From Ralstonia pickettii (GTDB lineage Bacteria; Pseudomonadota; Gammaproteobacteria; Burkholderiales; Burkholderiaceae): a stretch of 64,000 bases of DNA. A model generated the notes under the pieces. It was not told the DNA's origin, did not search any database, and saw only the letters and a program-made list of their open reading frames with translations. The stretch lies in assembly GCF_001699815.1 (NCBI RefSeq), contig NZ_MCGB01000027.1:1-64000 (forward strand), read 5' to 3'. Within the stretch, counting starts at the first letter, position 1, and each line of letters starts with the position of its first letter. Position numbers and translations under genes: made by a program. Shown here one piece after another: positions 16,659 through 25,243 of the stretch.

Positions 16659-17333
16659 ATGGCGGAGCTTTATCTCGTACGGCACGGACAAGCCTCGTTT
16701 GGCGCGGCGGATTACGATCGGCTCTCTGAGCGCGGCGAGCAGCAGAGCGTCTGGCTTGGGGAATACTTCGCGCGGCAGGACATCGTTTTTGATCGCGTCA
16801 TCTGCGGCACATTGCGCCGCCATGAGCAGACCGTCGACGGCATCCTGCGCGGCATGGGCATGTCGGGCACGGCGTATGAGCAGCATGCCGGGCTGAACGA
16901 ATACGACTTCCAAGGGCTGTTTGCCGCGCTCGGCGAGGATTTTCCGGAGCTGACGCAACTCGCTTCGGGCTCGATGCGCGACCACTACCGGGCGCTCAAG
17001 CAGGTGCTGCATCTGTGGTCGGACGACAAGATCCGCGGGCCGCTGCCCGAAACGTGGGCCGCCTTCCAGCAGCGCGTGGCCGATGCGCGCGCGGCCATCC
17101 AGGCCGGCGGCGGGCAGCGTGTACTGGCGATCAGTTCCGGCGGTCCCATCGCTGTGACGGCGCAGCAGGTGCTGGCCGCACCGCCAACGAGCGCCATCGC
17201 GCTGAACCTGCAGATCCGCAACAGCAGCGTCTCGCAGTATTTCTTCAACGCCGAAGCGTTCCAGTTGGCCACCTTCAACGGCATCCCGCATCTGGACGAC
17301 CCGGCGCGGCGCGCATTCCAGACATACGGCTGA
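16659..17333 (+). CDS. Histidine phosphatase family protein
   Basis: A 224-residue phosphoglycerate-mutase-like phosphatase. The RHG motif with the phosphorylated His is at residues 8-10 (LVRHGQ), a second Arg is in LSERGEQQS/TLRRHEQT, and the late catalytic His is replaced by a small-residue stretch in LAISSGGPI (most relatives have SHG here), so activity may differ. It lies 50 bases before an SDR gene on the same strand and may be co-transcribed. Confidence 0.8.
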   Translation: MAELYLVRHGQASFGAADYDRLSERGEQQSVWLGEYFARQDIVFDRVICGTLRRHEQTVDGILRGMGMSGTAYEQHAGLNEYDFQGLFAALGEDFPELTQLASGSMRDHYRALKQVLHLWSDDKIRGPLPETWAAFQQRVADARAAIQAGGGQRVLAISSGGPIAVTAQQVLAAPPTSAIALNLQIRNSSVSQYFFNAEAFQLATFNGIPHLDDPARRAFQTYG

Positions 17334-17382
17334 ACGCCCACGCGGACACGCCCACAACACATAACCATTGGAGGAGCATACC

Positions 17383-18147
17383 ATGAGCACCAACCTGTTC
17401 GACCTGACCGGAAAGATCGCCCTGGTAACGGGCGCAAGCCGTGGCATTGGCGAAGAGATTGCCAAGCTGCTGGCAGAACAAGGCGCGCACGTGATCGTGT
17501 CCAGCCGCAAGCTGGCCGACTGCGAAGTCGTGGCGGAACGCATCCGCGCGGCAGGCGGCAAGGCCGAAGCGCTTGCCTGCCACGTCGGCCGCATGGAAGA
17601 CATTACGGCGGCGTTCGACACCATCCGCAGCAGGCACGGCCGGCTCGACATCCTCATCAATAACGCGGCGGCCAACCCGCACTTTGGGCACATCCTTGAG
17701 ACGGACTTGGCGGCCTATGAGAAGACCGTGGAAGTGAACATCCGCGGCTACTTTTTCATGTCGGTTGAAGCCGGCAAGATGATGAAGGCGCAGGGCGGTG
17801 GCGCGATCGTCAACACCGCGTCGGTCAACGCGCTGCACCCGGGCGACAAGCAGGGCATCTACTCCATCACCAAGGCGGCCGTGGCCCACATGACGCGCGC
17901 GTTCGCCAAGGAATGCGGGCCTTTCGGCATTCGCGTGAACGCGCTGCTGCCGGGGCTGACGAAGACCAAGTTCGCAGGCGCCCTCTTTGAAGACAAGGCC
18001 ACGTACGACCGCTGGATCAGCGAGATCCCGCTGCGCCGCCACGCCGAGCCGCGCGAGATGGCCGGCACGGTGCTCTACCTGGTGTCTGACGCAGCGAGCT
18101 ACACCAACGGCGAATGCATCGTCGTCGATGGCGGCATGACGGTCTGA
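17383..18147 (+). CDS. Short-chain dehydrogenase/reductase
   Basis: A 254-residue classical SDR with the NAD(P) site TGASRGIGEE (about 16-25), NNAA (89-92), catalytic Ser in NTASVNA, and YSITK supplying Tyr and Lys. The start at 17383 has GGAGGAG just upstream; a start 15 bases earlier lies on the ribosome site. The family oxidises or reduces secondary alcohols and ketones, and the close fit to glucose/3-oxoacyl reductase-like SDRs does not fix a substrate. It follows the histidine phosphatase gene. Confidence 0.87.
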   Translation: MSTNLFDLTGKIALVTGASRGIGEEIAKLLAEQGAHVIVSSRKLADCEVVAERIRAAGGKAEALACHVGRMEDITAAFDTIRSRHGRLDILINNAAANPHFGHILETDLAAYEKTVEVNIRGYFFMSVEAGKMMKAQGGGAIVNTASVNALHPGDKQGIYSITKAAVAHMTRAFAKECGPFGIRVNALLPGLTKTKFAGALFEDKATYDRWISEIPLRRHAEPREMAGTVLYLVSDAASYTNGECIVVDGGMTV

Positions 18148-18211
18148 CAACGGGGCGCTTACCGCATCGACCGAGCCGCCGCGCTATTGCGGCGCGGCCG
18201 CAACATCGTCC

Positions 18212-18263
18212 TTGAAATCTGTGGATACCTGTATATATTTACAGTAACTGTAAATTTATACAG
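18212..18263 (+). promoter_or_regulatory. Promoter with two tandem LexA (SOS) boxes
   Basis: TTGAAA (18212-18217) and TATATT (18234-18239) with a 16-base spacer form a promoter. CTGT-N8-ACAG occurs twice, at 18229-18244 (over the -10 element) and 18248-18263 (just after the expected start of transcription). Both match the beta/gammaproteobacterial LexA box fully. The second box ends 8 bases before the ATG at 18272, so the leader is very short. Confidence 0.82.
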
Positions 18264-18271
18264 CCCTTGTC

Positions 18272-18544
18272 ATGGACGACCTGATCCGCATCGAAAACGA
18301 GTACGACCGCCAGACGGTGCTTTGGCTGCGCGAGCGCCTGGGTGAACAGGCTCTGAACGAAGTCGTGTTGCGCATGGATGTGCGCGGGCGGCCGTATGTG
18401 TCGGAAGTCTGCCGCACGCTGGGCCTGACGCCCCCGCCGCGCAGACGGGCGGCACCGCGTGCCCGACCGTTCAACCGGGCCGTGGGCGAAGCATATCTGG
18501 CCACCATTCGCGGCATCCTGGGCGGCCGGCAAGCGACGGCATAA
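18272..18544 (+). CDS. Small LexA-controlled protein of unknown function
   Basis: A 90-residue protein not recognised as a family. The N-terminal half (MDDLIRIENEYDRQTVLWLRERLGEQALNEVVLRMD) is predicted helical and acidic. The middle has a basic, proline-rich linker (PPPRRRAAPRARP), followed by a helix NRAVGEAYLATIRGIL. No signal peptide or membrane segment is seen. Two full LexA boxes overlap its promoter, so it should be induced by DNA damage. The basic linker could suit nucleic-acid or protein binding. It could be an SOS inhibitor or repair accessory factor; nothing in the sequence settles this. Confidence 0.75.
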   Translation: MDDLIRIENEYDRQTVLWLRERLGEQALNEVVLRMDVRGRPYVSEVCRTLGLTPPPRRRAAPRARPFNRAVGEAYLATIRGILGGRQATA

Positions 18545-18556
18545 GCCCGGCTGACG

Positions 18557-19423
18557 TTAATCCGCCAGCGTGGCGGCCGCCTCTTCGCGCAACCAGTCAA
18601 GCCACGCGCCGGCCGGGCTGTCGGGCGCGATAGGCGCATCGGCCAGCAGGTTGTAGCTGGAGCCGTCACGTCGGAACCCTTCGGGCGCAATCAGCCGCCC
18701 ATCTTTCAGGTCATCACCGGCCATCAGCTTTGACGCGATGGCGGTGCCCTGCCCCGCCAGGGCCGCCTGCAAACTCAGATAGAAATGTTCGTAGCGCGCT
18801 TCGGGCAGCCGCCCTCGCGGCCGTGCTGTACTGCTGGCGCGCCACCATGCCTGCCATGCATCGGGGCGCGTGGCGGTGTGCAGCAGCCGTCGGCGCGCGG
18901 CAATATCCGCTTGGCGGGCGTGTACCGGGCCGATCCACTCGTCGCAAATGGGCGCCGCATGCACGTGCGCGGGCCACGCAAAGTCATCACGGCGCAATGC
19001 GACGTCCACCCCGGTGCGCGCGAAATCGATCGGCCCGCCCGCCGCAAACAGATGCACCTGGATGGCCGGATGCCGCGCCTGGAAGCGCGACAGTCTCGGG
19101 ATCAGCCACCGCATCGCCAGCGTCGGTTCGCATGACACCACCAGCGTTGAAGACATTGCCCGGCGGGCAATCCGGTCGATGCTATCTGTGAGAATTTCAA
19201 ACGCATCGGTGGCAGCCGCATGCAACTGGTCGCCCGCTGGCGTCAGGAAGACGGCCCGATTGCGCCGCTCGAACAGATCCACCCCTAACGACGCTTCCAA
19301 CTGTCGTATCTGCCGGCTGACAGCGCCATGCGTTACGTGAAGCTCCTGCGCCGCACGCACGAAGCTGCCGTGCCGTGCCGCAGCTTCAAACACACGCAGG
19401 GTATTCAGTGGAGGCAGCGCCAT
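18557..19423 (-). CDS. LysR-family regulator, GcvA-like
   Basis: A 288-residue LTTR of the GcvA/AmpR branch. The HTH is LNTLRVFEAAARHGSFVRAAQELHVTHGAVSRQIRQLEASLGVDLFER, with the VTHGAVSRQI recognition helix typical of this group. The effector domain contains VVSCEPTLAMRWLIPRL and TGVDVALRRDDF. It is divergent from a LysE exporter gene with a gap of about 100 bases, which suggests it controls export of an amino acid or similar metabolite. Confidence 0.88.
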   Translation of the reverse strand: MALPPLNTLRVFEAAARHGSFVRAAQELHVTHGAVSRQIRQLEASLGVDLFERRNRAVFLTPAGDQLHAAATDAFEILTDSIDRIARRAMSSTLVVSCEPTLAMRWLIPRLSRFQARHPAIQVHLFAAGGPIDFARTGVDVALRRDDFAWPAHVHAAPICDEWIGPVHARQADIAARRRLLHTATRPDAWQAWWRASSTARPRGRLPEARYEHFYLSLQAALAGQGTAIASKLMAGDDLKDGRLIAPEGFRRDGSSYNLLADAPIAPDSPAGAWLDWLREEAAATLAD

Positions 19424-19524
19424 CTGTCAGTTTTTCTCACCTAAAAACGGCATCATAAATCGATTTGCAGCGATGACGGGTGCATCCAGAATTGGCGCAC
19501 CCCCACTTTGCGATTGCGCCCGAC

Positions 19525-20151
19525 ATGACCGAACTCCTTGCTGTTGCCGTCATCACCATCCTCGCCGTCATCAGCCCAGGCGCGGACTTTGCCATGGTCA
19601 CGCGCAACAGCCTGCTGCATGGGCGGCGCGCCGGCGTGCTGTGCGCGCTGGGCATTGCGCTGGGCGTACAGGTGCACGTGTTCTACACGATGTTCGGCGT
19701 AGGGCTGCTGATTGCGCATGCGCCAACCCTTCTGCAGGGCATCAAGCTGGTAGGCGCGGCGTACCTGGTGTGGATTGGCTGGAAGACGCTGTCGGCCAAG
19801 CCGTTGCCCAGCGGCGAGACTGCCGGTAACAGCGTCGACGCGCCAACGCTATCGACCTTCGCAGCCCTGCGCATGGGCTTTCTCACCAATGCGCTCAATC
19901 CCAAAACGACGCTGTTCGTAGTCAGCACGTACACGCAGGTCGTTCACCCGGGCACGCCGCCGGCCGCGCAGTTCGGCTATGGCGTGTTCATGTCGGCGGC
20001 GCACGCGGTGTGGTTTGCGTTGGTGGCCGCAGTGTTTGCGTCAGGCGCGTTACGGCGTTCGCTGCTGGCACGGCAACGCATCGTGGACGGCGTGATTGGC
20101 GTGCTCCTGATCGGATTGGGATTGGCGCTGGGGCTCGCGCGGCTTGCGTGA
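19525..20151 (+). CDS. LysE/RhtB-family amino-acid exporter
   Basis: A 208-residue membrane protein with about six helices and the family signature VISPGADFAMVTRNSLLHGRRAG near the N-terminus and GFLTNALNPKTTLFVVS in the middle. It exports small amino acids, homoserine lactone-like compounds or related solutes. The ATG at 19525 is preferred over a GTG at 19480 because the protein then starts at the usual place for the family. It is divergent from the GcvA-like regulator. Confidence 0.87.
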   Translation: MTELLAVAVITILAVISPGADFAMVTRNSLLHGRRAGVLCALGIALGVQVHVFYTMFGVGLLIAHAPTLLQGIKLVGAAYLVWIGWKTLSAKPLPSGETAGNSVDAPTLSTFAALRMGFLTNALNPKTTLFVVSTYTQVVHPGTPPAAQFGYGVFMSAAHAVWFALVAAVFASGALRRSLLARQRIVDGVIGVLLIGLGLALGLARLA

Positions 20152-20334
20152 GGCCGCGCACGGCAACCTCCCCATGCCGGTATCCATGCCGTCTGTCCCA
20201 GGTCTTCTGCTGCATTAACAGGCGCCAGCCTGTTTGAGACAGTGCCCTCGCGCCCTACCCGTCGCTACGTGGCGATGGAGACCACCGCGCAAACCCGCTG
20301 ACTCGCAGCACAACCTCACGCCTGGAGTGCAACC

Positions 20335-21390
20335 ATGCAATGGAATCGCGCCTTCACCGACCTCATCCGCAACGGCCGCGCAGCTTACTGGGGCAACTGG
20401 ACGCTCGCCCCCACCATCAGACCCGGCGCCGTCGGTTTTGTGTCGCCCGACACCGGCGACTTCACGCCCGTCAAGCCCGAAACACCGGGCGTGGCGATCA
20501 ACACGCGCACCGTCCCGAACCAATGGAAGTTGTCGACCAACAACGTCCACCGCACCGAAACCAACGTCAAGCTCGATGGCTCGGCCACTGATCCTGAAAG
20601 CGGCACCAAGATCAACGCCGGCGTAGAAGTGAAATGGGAGTTCTCGGCGGTCGGGTCGATCGCCTCGGAATTCGGCATTGCCTCGGAGTCATACATCAGC
20701 GACCTGACACAGCTCACGCGGCCCGAGACGATCAAGTGGCTCGCCGAGCAGGCGCAGTCTGTCAGCATGGGTTCGGGCGGGAACATCGCGCAGGGCTTCG
20801 GCGTGGTGACCAGCGTGATCCTGGCCAACAGCGGGCTGAACGTGGGCTCGCAAGACAACAACGCGTCGTTCTCGATCACGGGCTCGGCCGGTGCCGTGCA
20901 TGACATGCTCGGCAGCGCGACGGGCAAGGGGTCGTTCGCGTCGGTCAACCAGACCAAGAGCGTCGACCAGCATCTGTGGCCGTTCGAGCCCGGCAAGCAG
21001 GCGCCCGCGCCCATTCCGGTGGCCTACACCTTTGCGTCGTTCGACGGCAACCTGCTGATCCCGAACTGGATCACGCGTCTGGGCGGCTTCGAGATTTACT
21101 TCAATAACAAGCCGGGCAGCACTTACGTCACGCACATCAAGCTGCGGTTCAACACGCCGCAAGGCCCGCGCAGCGATGAGTTTTCGCTCAGCGGCGGCAT
21201 CTCCAAGACGGTCGCGAACATCCCGCTCAACGCCACCGATATCCAGGTCGACGTGAAGTTCCAGGGCGTCGTGAACAGCGACAACTATTCGTTCCGCTGG
21301 CCCAGCCCGCTCGGCCAATGGCTGACCGGCCGGCGCGAGATCGAGATGACCGGCGTGTGGCCGGGCCCGACGCACGCCGTCGAGAAGTAA
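20335..21390 (+). CDS. Unrecognised 351-residue protein
   Basis: No family recognised. No signal peptide or membrane helix is seen. The N-terminus (MQWNRAFTDLIRNGRAAYWG... then PGAVGFVSPDTGDF) is followed by a Ser/Gly/Ala-rich middle (about 90-210). The C-terminal half (about 215-340) reads like beta strands (FEIYFNNKPGSTYVTHIKLRF, DIQVDVKFQGV) ending in a region rich in Trp and Arg (RWPSPLGQWLTGRREIEMTGVWPG). The composition suggests two beta-rich domains, possibly a lectin or toxin-like fold, but this is only an impression. GGAG lies before the ATG. It is flanked by a LysE exporter and a convergent MFS gene. Confidence 0.7.
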   Translation: MQWNRAFTDLIRNGRAAYWGNWTLAPTIRPGAVGFVSPDTGDFTPVKPETPGVAINTRTVPNQWKLSTNNVHRTETNVKLDGSATDPESGTKINAGVEVKWEFSAVGSIASEFGIASESYISDLTQLTRPETIKWLAEQAQSVSMGSGGNIAQGFGVVTSVILANSGLNVGSQDNNASFSITGSAGAVHDMLGSATGKGSFASVNQTKSVDQHLWPFEPGKQAPAPIPVAYTFASFDGNLLIPNWITRLGGFEIYFNNKPGSTYVTHIKLRFNTPQGPRSDEFSLSGGISKTVANIPLNATDIQVDVKFQGVVNSDNYSFRWPSPLGQWLTGRREIEMTGVWPGPTHAVEK

Positions 21391-21410
21391 CGCCAAAAAG
21401 CAAAAGCAAA

Positions 21411-21443
21411 GCGGCGGATCGTCCGGGAGGGGACGTCCGCCGC
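21411..21443 (-). terminator. Hairpin terminator between the unknown gene and fsr
   Basis: Stem GCGGCGGA/TCCGCCGC continued by CGTCC/GGACG past a one-base bulge. On the minus strand it is followed by a T-rich tract (complement of AAAAAGCAAAAGCAAA at 21395-21410), so it mainly ends fsr. Confidence 0.7.
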
Positions 21444-21471
21444 GCTGCATCCGTGTGCGGGGTGTGTCGCG

Positions 21472-22713
21472 TTACGCCGCCTGTTGGCGCTTGCGTTCGA
21501 TATCCGGCAGGAAGACCGTCAGCAGGCCGATGAGCGGCAGGAACGAGCAGAGGTGATAGACGTTGTAGATGTCAGTTGCATCGGCCAGCTTGCCGAGCAC
21601 CGCGGCGCCAATGCCGCCCAGCCCGAACGCAAACCCGAAGAACAGGCCCGACACCATCCCGACCTTGCCGGGAATCAGCTCCTGCGCATACACGAGGATG
21701 GCCGAGAACGCCGAGGCCAGCACCAGCCCGATGATCACCGTCAGCACGGCCGTCCAGAACATGTTGGCGTACGGCAACAGCAACGTGAACGGCGCCACCC
21801 CGAGGATCGACACCCAGATTACGACCTTGCGGCCCACGCGATCCCCAATCGGACCACCCACGATCGTGCCCACCGCCACCGAGAACAGGAAGAGGAACAG
21901 GAACAGCTGCGACGTCTGTGCCGACAGGTGGAACTTGGTGATCAGGAAAAACGTGTAATAGCTGTTCAGGCTCGCCAGATAAAAGTACTTCGAGAACAGC
22001 AGCACGACCAGCAGCGTCATTGCAAACGCGACCTGCCCGCCCGACAGCTTGATCGCGGCATGTGCACGGCCACCCGCCTTGCTGCCATGGCCCGCGGCAC
22101 GTTCACGCTTGTACCAGCCGCCCACGTGGTACAGCACGAAGATGGCGATCAGCGCAGCAATCGAAAACCACGCCAGGCTGTGCTGCCCATACGGCATGAT
22201 GATGATTGCCGCGAGCAACGGACCCATCGCGCTGCCCGCATTGCCGCCCACCTGGAACAGCGACTGCGCCAGCCCATGACGGCCGCCCGACGCCATACGC
22301 GCCACGCGCGACGATTCCGGATGGAAGATCGACGAGCCCGTGCCCACCAGCGCGGCTGCCAGCAGCACCGTGCCAAAGTTGGGCGCCACCGACAGCAGCA
22401 CCAGCCCCACCAGCGTGAAGCCCATGCTCACCGACAGCGAATACGGCTTCGGGTGCTTGTCGGTATACAGCCCGACCATCGGTTGCAGCAGCGAGGCGGT
22501 GATCTGATACGTGAGCGTGATCAGCCCGATCTGTGAGAAGTCGAGATGAAAATTGCCCTTGAGCAGCGGATAGATCGCCAGGATCAACGACTGCATCATG
22601 TCGTTGAGGAAGTGCGCGAAGCTGATGGCGCCGATCACGCCAAAGCCGGTCTTGTCGGCCTGCGCGGCAGCGGCTGCCGATGCAGCGGCCGTGCCGTTTG
22701 CGGTGGTTTGCAT
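21472..22713 (-). CDS. fsr: MFS efflux transporter, fosmidomycin-resistance (Fsr) type
   Basis: A 413-residue, 12-helix major facilitator. The helix 1 sequence ISFAHFLNDMMQSLILAIYPLLK, VGLYTDKHPKPYSL between helices 2 and 3, and FHPESSRVARMASGGRHGLAQSLFQVGGNAGSAMGPLLAA are characteristic of Fsr. A long cytoplasmic loop at about 195-225 joins the halves. The first 20 residues are Ala/Thr-rich. Probably exports small drug-like acids. A separate operator-like motif is found at 22815-22828. Confidence 0.85.
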   Translation of the reverse strand: MQTTANGTAAASAAAAAQADKTGFGVIGAISFAHFLNDMMQSLILAIYPLLKGNFHLDFSQIGLITLTYQITASLLQPMVGLYTDKHPKPYSLSVSMGFTLVGLVLLSVAPNFGTVLLAAALVGTGSSIFHPESSRVARMASGGRHGLAQSLFQVGGNAGSAMGPLLAAIIIMPYGQHSLAWFSIAALIAIFVLYHVGGWYKRERAAGHGSKAGGRAHAAIKLSGGQVAFAMTLLVVLLFSKYFYLASLNSYYTFFLITKFHLSAQTSQLFLFLFLFSVAVGTIVGGPIGDRVGRKVVIWVSILGVAPFTLLLPYANMFWTAVLTVIIGLVLASAFSAILVYAQELIPGKVGMVSGLFFGFAFGLGGIGAAVLGKLADATDIYNVYHLCSFLPLIGLLTVFLPDIERKRQQAA

Positions 22714-23160
22714 GATGGGTTGAGGTCACGATATTGAGGCGAGGAAGCGCTCAATGTTGCGCCTAAACGGTGCAGGCGTGTTACCGCAAATTCGACAACG
22801 ATTAGCGCAAACCGGACAATTTATTGTCGAGGCAGAAGCGTCACCCCACGCCGCGCCGGGTTCAACAAAACTCGGGGCATCTTCCCGCAAACCCGCGCCC
22901 AGCTTGCCCTGGCAGGCAGCTAACGTGTTAGCCATTTTCTCGCGCGGGGCTACTCCGTTCGGAGCATGGCCGCTCAGGAGACGCTTTCTATACTCGCCAG
23001 CATGGACTGCAGCACGGCGCCCGGCCACCAGCCAGGTGCCAGTGCCGACGGCCTGACGGAACCCGATGCGTGAGCAACTTCACACGCACGACGATCCGCA
23101 ACCCGAACCGATGACCAGCATCGACGATGCCGCACATCGGCCAACATGGGAGGGGAAGCC
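22714..23160. other. Gene-poor stretch upstream of fsr
   Basis: No convincing coding sequence on either strand; the open frames here have poor composition and no ribosome sites. It contains the inverted repeat at 22815-22828 and presumably the fsr promoter. It also leads into the small plus-strand gene at 23161. Confidence 0.5.
22815..22828. promoter_or_regulatory. Operator-like inverted repeat GACAAT-TT-ATTGTC upstream of fsr
   Basis: Perfect 6-base arms around TT, about 100 bases before the fsr start. Nearly the same 12-base core (ACAATTTATTGT) is found at 26116-26127 upstream of the repeat-protein gene, suggesting a shared regulator. Confidence 0.4.
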
Positions 23161-23379
23161 ATGATGATCCTGCTAACGGGAACGCTATGCCGCGCGATGG
23201 GAGACCTTTTCTATCAGGCTCTGCTCGACGACCGGGTCGTCTGCTGCTTCGTCACCTCCGAAGCCGTGGATGTCACCGGCAACGCCACGCGCCCGCCGCC
23301 CGCTTCGTCCCCGTGTACCGACCCTCGGCTCGCTGACGTCTCTCGGTCAGCGAGTTATTGCGCGCCCCTCGTCCCGTAG
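23161..23379 (+). CDS. Possible small protein preceding a terminator
   Basis: A 72-residue frame, MMILLTGTLCRAMGDLFYQALLDDRV..., with GGGAGGGG 5-12 bases before the ATG. The first 40 residues could be a small alpha/beta protein; the tail is Pro/Ser-rich and the stop lies in the loop of a terminator hairpin. No family recognised. It may be real, a shortened remnant of a longer gene, or a non-coding transcript. Support is the ribosome site and the downstream terminators on the same strand. Confidence 0.35.
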   Translation: MMILLTGTLCRAMGDLFYQALLDDRVVCCFVTSEAVDVTGNATRPPPASSPCTDPRLADVSRSASYCAPLVP

Positions 23380-23390
23380 GGCGCGCTCTT
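23329..23390 (+). terminator. Two successive hairpins ending in a T-tract
   Basis: CTCGCTGAC/GTCAGCGAG (23329-23337 with 23346-23354) is followed by GCGCGCCC/GGGCGCGC (23360-23367 with 23379-23386), then TCTTTTCTG. The tract is only on the plus strand, so a plus-strand transcript must end here. Confidence 0.75.
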
Positions 23391-23453
23391 TTCTGCCGAT
23401 GCCGTCAGCGCGGGGGCGCTGGCGGGTCACCCCGCGCATCAACGAGAAACGCG

Positions 23454-24491
23454 TCAGCCGATCAGCCCGGCGTCCGTCAGCTCGCGTTTCATATAGGCGT
23501 ACAGCACTGGCGCGGCAATTACCCCGCCCACACCAAACAGCGCCTCCATCACGATCAGCGCGAGAATCAGTTCCCACGCGCGCGCATCGATGCGGCTGCC
23601 GATGATGCGCGCGTTCACGAAGTACTCCAGCTTGTGCACCACCACGAGGAAGATGAGTGAAGCCACCGCCAGTTCCAATGAGGCGGTCACGCTCATCACC
23701 ACGATCGCTGTATTGGAGATGAGGTTGCCCGCCACCGGAATCAGCCCCGCCACAAAGGTCAACAGGATCAGCGATTTGGAATACGGCACGTGCTGCCCGA
23801 ACAGCGGCAGCGCGCCCAGCAGGTAGACCGCAGCGAGCGCCGTGTTGAGCGCGGAGATCTTCACCTGCGCAAACACCACCGCCTCGAATGCATCGGTCAA
23901 CCGGCTCAGACGGCTCACCAATGCTGCGGCCAGCGGCTTGTGGTGCTCGGAATCAGGTGTTTCCGACCAAGCCACCATCGCCCCCAGGATCAGCCCAACC
24001 AGCATCAATGCGCTGGCTCGCAACCCGTCGATGCCGAGGGTCGACACCTGATGGCCGTGCTCCTTGATCATCTGTACAAGCTGCACACGCAGCTCCGTCA
24101 CCGACTGCGGAACGTAATTGACTACCGCTGCCGGCAACGATTCACGCAGGTTGTCGAGCACGTCGGCAATGCGCGTGAGCATGCCTTCGAGCCCATGCCC
24201 ATGTTCGACCAAGCGGCCGATCCCGATGCCCAGCGCCGCAAGAATGAGCGCCGCGATCACGAACACGCAGATCACGGCAATCGCCTTTGCGCGCTGGGAC
24301 AGCGTGCGGCGCCGGCGCAGGCGCGCCTCCAGCTTGCGCGCCAACGCGTAGACGAGGAAACCGGCTATGGCGGCCGGCAACAGGTGCAGCCACAGCACTG
24401 ACGCAATCATCGCCGCCACCAGTACGTAGCTGACAGCGTTGATGGCGCGGGTGTGCGCGTTGGGAGGAAGCTCGGGGGGCAGCATCGTCAT
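23454..24491 (-). CDS. AI-2E/PerM family membrane transporter
   Basis: A 345-residue polytopic protein of the AI-2 exporter/permease (UPF0118) family. It has two N-terminal helix pairs, a soluble-looking central segment (about 105-165), and a C-terminal block with the conserved NPRPIG-like KLEYFVNARIIGSRIDARAWELILALIVMEALFGVGGVIAAPVLYAYMK. The family includes ion and small-molecule transporters and the substrate cannot be inferred. Its first bases overlap the stop of the DUF1345 gene (4 bases), so the two are co-transcribed. Confidence 0.83.
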   Translation of the reverse strand: MTMLPPELPPNAHTRAINAVSYVLVAAMIASVLWLHLLPAAIAGFLVYALARKLEARLRRRRTLSQRAKAIAVICVFVIAALILAALGIGIGRLVEHGHGLEGMLTRIADVLDNLRESLPAAVVNYVPQSVTELRVQLVQMIKEHGHQVSTLGIDGLRASALMLVGLILGAMVAWSETPDSEHHKPLAAALVSRLSRLTDAFEAVVFAQVKISALNTALAAVYLLGALPLFGQHVPYSKSLILLTFVAGLIPVAGNLISNTAIVVMSVTASLELAVASLIFLVVVHKLEYFVNARIIGSRIDARAWELILALIVMEALFGVGGVIAAPVLYAYMKRELTDAGLIG

Positions 24492-25225
24492 GAGAACAGG
24501 CCGGCAGCAATGTTGATGGAGAGCGCGAGGATGCTCGTATTGAAGAAGAACGACAGCAGTGATTGCCCCAGCACCGCCCGCCGCATTGCGCGCGAACGGA
24601 TGCTGACATCGGCCGTCTGGCTGGCGACCGCGATCGTAAAGGAGAAGTAGAGGAAATCCCAGTAATCGGGCTCAAGCTGCTCGTCGGGAAACCGCAGCGG
24701 CGGCTCGTGGGGCGCGCGGTAATACAGATGCGCGTAGTGCACCGCGAACATCATCGGCACCATGAGCCAGGCGCCGAGCACTGTGATGCCGGTGAACACG
24801 TAGTGCGACGTCTGTGCATGCCCAGCCGACTTGGCCGTCGCCAGCTCAAACGCAATGGCCACCATGCTGGCCACCACACCGAGGCAGACTACCGCCAGCA
24901 CGGCAGATGCGCGTGCGTCTTCACGGCGGGCGACGGCGCGGATGCGGTGTGGGTCTGCGCGCAACATCATCACCGTGATCAGAATCAGATACGCCCACAC
25001 GGCGATGTCCCAGCCGAGCAGCAGGCGCGCAAGCCACCCGTGCGCCGGCACAACGGCCACAGCAATGGCGCCCAGCGCAAACGCCGACAACAGGCGCGGC
25101 CGAGTCGCTGCAAAGCGGGAAAGCTGGGAAATTTCGGAGGACTTGTCTTGCGGGTTCACATGGGCCTCGGGTGCGTACTCGGGGTGTTCACACAAGGCCG
25201 GCAACGCCAGCCGATGAGGCGACAT
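24488..25225 (-). CDS. DUF1345 family inner-membrane protein
   Basis: Up to 245 residues with about six hydrophobic helices and the DUF1345 signature in the second half: VHYAHLYYRAPHEPPLRFPDE, then YWDFLYFSFTIAVASQTADVSI. Function is unknown. The start is uncertain: the ATG at 25225 has no ribosome site, and a GTG at 25159 (NPQDKSSEI) with GAGG upstream may be the true start. It overlaps the AI-2E gene and follows the lipoprotein gene. Confidence 0.8.
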   Translation of the reverse strand: MSPHRLALPALCEHPEYAPEAHVNPQDKSSEISQLSRFAATRPRLLSAFALGAIAVAVVPAHGWLARLLLGWDIAVWAYLILITVMMLRADPHRIRAVARREDARASAVLAVVCLGVVASMVAIAFELATAKSAGHAQTSHYVFTGITVLGAWLMVPMMFAVHYAHLYYRAPHEPPLRFPDEQLEPDYWDFLYFSFTIAVASQTADVSIRSRAMRRAVLGQSLLSFFFNTSILALSINIAAGLFS

Positions 25226-25243
25226 GGTAGCCGCTTCAGCGCA

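Noticed and set aside
18272-18544. Possible imuA/imuB or umuD-type SOS gene
   Set aside because: Considered because of the LexA boxes, but the protein is too small and shares no motif with any of these.
22726-23028. Minus-strand frame of 100 codons upstream of fsr
   Set aside because: No ribosome site, no recognisable domain, and it contains the operator-like repeat; two cysteine pairs are too few to argue for a zinc protein.
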